Shown in pieces: positions 61,300 through 64,000 of a DNA stretch of 64,000 bases; position 1 is the stretch's first letter, and each line of letters starts with the position of its first letter. The stretch is taken from assembly GCF_042453785.1 (NCBI RefSeq), contig NC_091668.1, positions 24,833,001 to 24,897,000 of the forward strand. The letters are read 5' to 3'. Origin of the DNA: Malus domestica. Taxonomy: Eukaryota; Streptophyta; Magnoliopsida; Rosales; Rosaceae. The translations under genes were made by a program, and so were the position numbers. Under the pieces are notes generated by a model. It was not told the DNA's origin, made no database searches, and saw nothing but the letters and a program-made list of their open reading frames with translations.

Positions 61300-61636
61300 G
61301 AGAAATTAAGTTCTCATCCTACCTTTTGCTACTCCATTGATTAAAATCATGTTTTTTTTTAATTTTTTATTAAAGTCCTTAGGTATTAATAACATAATTA
61401 ATTATTTCAATAATAAAATATTTTTTTTATTTCTAAATATATTCATTTAATGTTAAAAATGTTACAATTAATATATTTATATTTATGACTAAATTTTTTA
61501 TCATATATTTTTAGTTTTAGTTTTTAATTTGTAATTCTTTTTTAACTTGTACTAATTTTCTTTTCAGTTTTAATTTATACCCATATATTAATTTCTTTTT
61601 GTGCCCATATTTTTTAAAGTTGATTTGTATTTGTAC

Positions 61637-61671
<35 letters not shown>

Positions 61672-62225
61672 ATTTGCACTTTTTATTTTGATAAATGTAC
61701 CCATGCTAATTACATGTACCCATTCATGTAAGACTTTTTAATCTTAAAATGTACTCATTCTTAAATATACCAATTTGTTATATGTAAAATGTACCCTCTT
61801 TTTTTATATATATATATAAAATCTATTCAATTTTTTTTTAATCCATTTTTAAACTTATATGAGTACATTCTTTTTTCTTTGATTTTAAAATGTATCCATG
61901 TCAAGTTTAATCAAAGAAATTGACTAATGTTATTAAGCCTAATATCTTCTTTTTTGTGATTTTGAAGAATGTACCCATGTTTTGATACAATAAATTTTTT
62001 GGTTAATTTTGATGAATGTACCCATGTATATTTTAATATTTTTAATCCCACAAATTATGGTTTTTTTTATTTAAAATCTCATTTATATAAACAACTAAAA
62101 TTTCTAATTTTTTATTTTAAAAATATAGTAACGTACATAGAAATAAATTATTACATTAATTTCAGGGACCTTGATCAAAAATTAAAAACCAACAATGTTT
62201 CAATCAAAGAATATTCATGACTAAA
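61300..62225. repeat. Dispersed AT-rich repeat, copy 2
   Basis: Same landmark order as 16920-17725 (gtaaaatgtacc, catgtcaagtttaat, aatgttattaagcctaatat, atgtacccatgttttgata). Contains an (AT)n run at 61639-61669. Confidence 0.7.
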
Positions 62226-62240
62226 GATCGCATCCAAAGT

Positions 62241-62242
<2 letters not shown>

Positions 62243-62287
<45 letters not shown>
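62243..62287. repeat. (TA)n microsatellite
   Basis: About 22 uninterrupted TA dinucleotides between the AT-rich repeat and the Copia LTR. Confidence 0.95.
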
Positions 62288-62291
<4 letters not shown>

Positions 62292-62339
62292 CGTAAATAA
62301 GGCTTTTGTATATATATATTTTTGTCAAATGATAAATTT

Positions 62340-62537
62340 TGTTATATTAACTAAAGAACAGTAGTGTGATGGAATTGTCTTTTTCACTATTATTCACAGA
62401 ACTATGGTTACACTTTTATACACATATTGCAAATCATGATCCTACTCTATTGTCTAACTGGGAGCTAAATAAGAAAGGAAATAACTAATATTAATTTACA
62501 ATATTTGACCAATCAATCAGAGATCTCTTTCTTAACA
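62340..62537 (-). repeat. 3' LTR of a Copia element
   Basis: On the minus strand begins TGTTAAGAAAGAGATCTC and ends GTTAATATAACA (TG..CA), about 198 bp, preceded by a purine tract TTTAGAGGGAG. The other LTR lies outside the window, so the ends are not confirmed by comparison. Confidence 0.65.
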
Positions 62538-64000
62538 CTCCCTCTAAAGTTGGAGTGTATGTTGATGACACCCAACTTGCCAAGTAAGGTCTCAAACTGT
62601 GTCGAACTCAGTGGCTTGGTGAACAAATCTGCTGGTTGGTTTGTTGTTCGTATATAGGTTGTTCACACCATCCTTCCTTGAATTTTCTCGCGTACTAGGT
62701 GACAATCTATTTCTATATGCTTCGTTCGTTCATGGAGTACTGGGTTTGAAGCAATGTGCATGGCGGCTTGATTGTCATAGAATAATGTAACAGGTTGTGC
62801 ATGATTCACTTGCAAGTCCTTCAAAATATTCTTGAGCCATGTGACTTCGCAACAAATAGTGGTCATGGAGCGATATTCTGCCTCTGCACTAGGACGAGAT
62901 ACAATGCTTTGTTTCTTTGTCTTCCAAGAGATAGGTGATTATCCAAGAAAGATACAATAACTAGTTACCGATCTTCTTGTGTCTTTACATCGAGCCTAGT
63001 CAGCGTCACAAAGAGCTTGTAATTGCAATGAACCTGTAGCAGGTAGAAAAATTCCTTGTCCAGAAGCCTGTTTAATGTATCTAAGGACTTTATGTGCTGC
63101 TTCAAGGTGTGGTTATCATGGCTTATCCATGAATTGGCTCAACACATGAACCACATAGGTTAGGTCCGGCCTTGTAATTGTTAAGTAAATTAACCTGCCC
63201 ACTAGCCGTCTATATAAACATGGATTATTCAACAGTGTCCCATTTGTTTACGTGAGGGACAAGTTTTGTTCCATAGGAAACCGTGAGGGTTTTGATCCAA
63301 GGAAACCAGTATCATCTAATATTTCCAATGCATACTTGCATTGACATAAAGTAATTCCCTTGCTTGATCTTGCAACTTTTATTCCCAGAAAATATTTGAG
63401 CTGTCCCAAATCCTTTAGTTTGAAATGTTGGGAAAGAAAGCATTTAGTCTCTTCAGTCTCTTGTAGGTTATTTCATGTAAGTATTACATCATCAATGTAG
63501 ACTAGTAACGCCATAAACTACCTTGATGACTTCGGACGAACAGTGAGTAATTAGACCACGATTGATGGAAACCAGCGGCTTTGAGGGCATTGGATAACTT
63601 GATAAACCATTGTCTCGATGCCTGTTTTAAACCATAAAGTGATTTGTTTAGTTTGCATACACGAGTCTCCCCCTTTCGTCCGAACCTAGGAGGCAAGGTC
63701 ATATAGACATCTTCGTACAAATCACCATTCAAGAAGGCATTGTTCACGTCGAGTTGGTGGAGATGCCAACCGCGGAGTGCAGCAATGCTCAGAAGGACAC
63801 AAATAGTGGTGAGCTTGGCAATGGGAGCAAATGTTTCCCGATAATCAATCCCCTCTATTTAACTATAACCTTTCGCAACAAGTCGAGCTTTGTAGCGCTT
63901 GACACTCCCATTAAGTTTAAGCTTCACTTTGTACACCCATTTGCAGCCAATGGGACGTTTGTGAGATGGTAAGGGGCACAAGAGTCCATGTATGATTTGC
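62340..64000 (-). mobile_element. Ty1/Copia retrotransposon, 3' part, decayed
   Basis: The minus strand enters from beyond the window with [32 protein letters not shown] and LHQLDVNNAFLNGDLYEDVY (reverse transcriptase), LYGLKQASRQW, and the catalytic YIDD-type box VYIDDVILT near 63490-63505. RNase H follows with [32 protein letters not shown] and [14 protein letters not shown] at 62663-62830. An in-frame stop (after LVAKGYS, about 63857) and further stops and frame changes show that it is inactive. Gag, protease and integrase would be outside the window. Confidence 0.9.

Overview
The window is plant nuclear DNA from a dicot. Genes have many short exons and AT-rich introns, and every intergenic stretch is packed with LTR retrotransposons, hAT, PIF/Harbinger and Mutator-type MITEs, tRNA-derived SINEs and LINE remnants. 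Repeat style and protein similarity suggest Rosaceae (apple/pear tribe), but that is inference from memory, not a database result.

Five gene models have open reading frames through all exons. (1) 6465-13084 (+): a MYND-finger ubiquitin-specific protease of the plant UBP16 type, 11 exons, 1124 aa. (2) 33016-33984 (-): an intronless AT-hook/PPC nuclear protein (AHL), 322 aa. (3) 43282-49856 (-): the mu subunit of adaptor complex AP-4, 13 exons, 451 aa. (4) 53050-55373 (-): a beta-carbonic anhydrase, 10 exons, 329 aa. (5) 56925-59200 (-): a small PWWP-domain protein, 8 coding exons, 244 aa, with an untranslated first exon near 60.6-60.8 kb. They share no pathway; the last three are consecutive on the minus strand but are independent transcription units.

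Layout. 0.06-0.56 kb holds tandem repeats. 1.2-2.6 kb holds the 3' part of a Myb/SANT-like gene. 3.5-4.8 kb holds a Mutator-type MITE and a SINE split by another MITE. 6.5-13.1 kb is the protease, with a LINE 3' end in intron 7. 13.5-22 kb is non-coding with hAT-like, MITE, SINE and AT-rich repeats. 23.2-30.1 kb is a nested stack: a gypsy-type solo LTR (5-bp target duplication) was entered by a non-autonomous LTR element (5-bp duplication) carrying pieces of two unrelated host genes, a LIN37-like gene and a receptor-like cytoplasmic kinase; one LTR of that element was later hit by a hAT element (8-bp duplication). 33-34.6 kb is the AHL gene with GA-repeat upstream DNA. 38.6-40.3 kb is a PIF/Harbinger-like element nested in a relative. 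43.3-49.9 kb is AP-4 mu. 50.3-51.9 kb is a decayed LINE. 53-61 kb holds the carbonic anhydrase and PWWP genes plus a promoter-proximal Mutator MITE. 62.3-64 kb is the 3' half of a decayed Copia element running off the window.

No new defence, biosynthetic or signalling system is visible. The most unusual structure is the nested gene-capturing LTR element at 23.6-28.7 kb.
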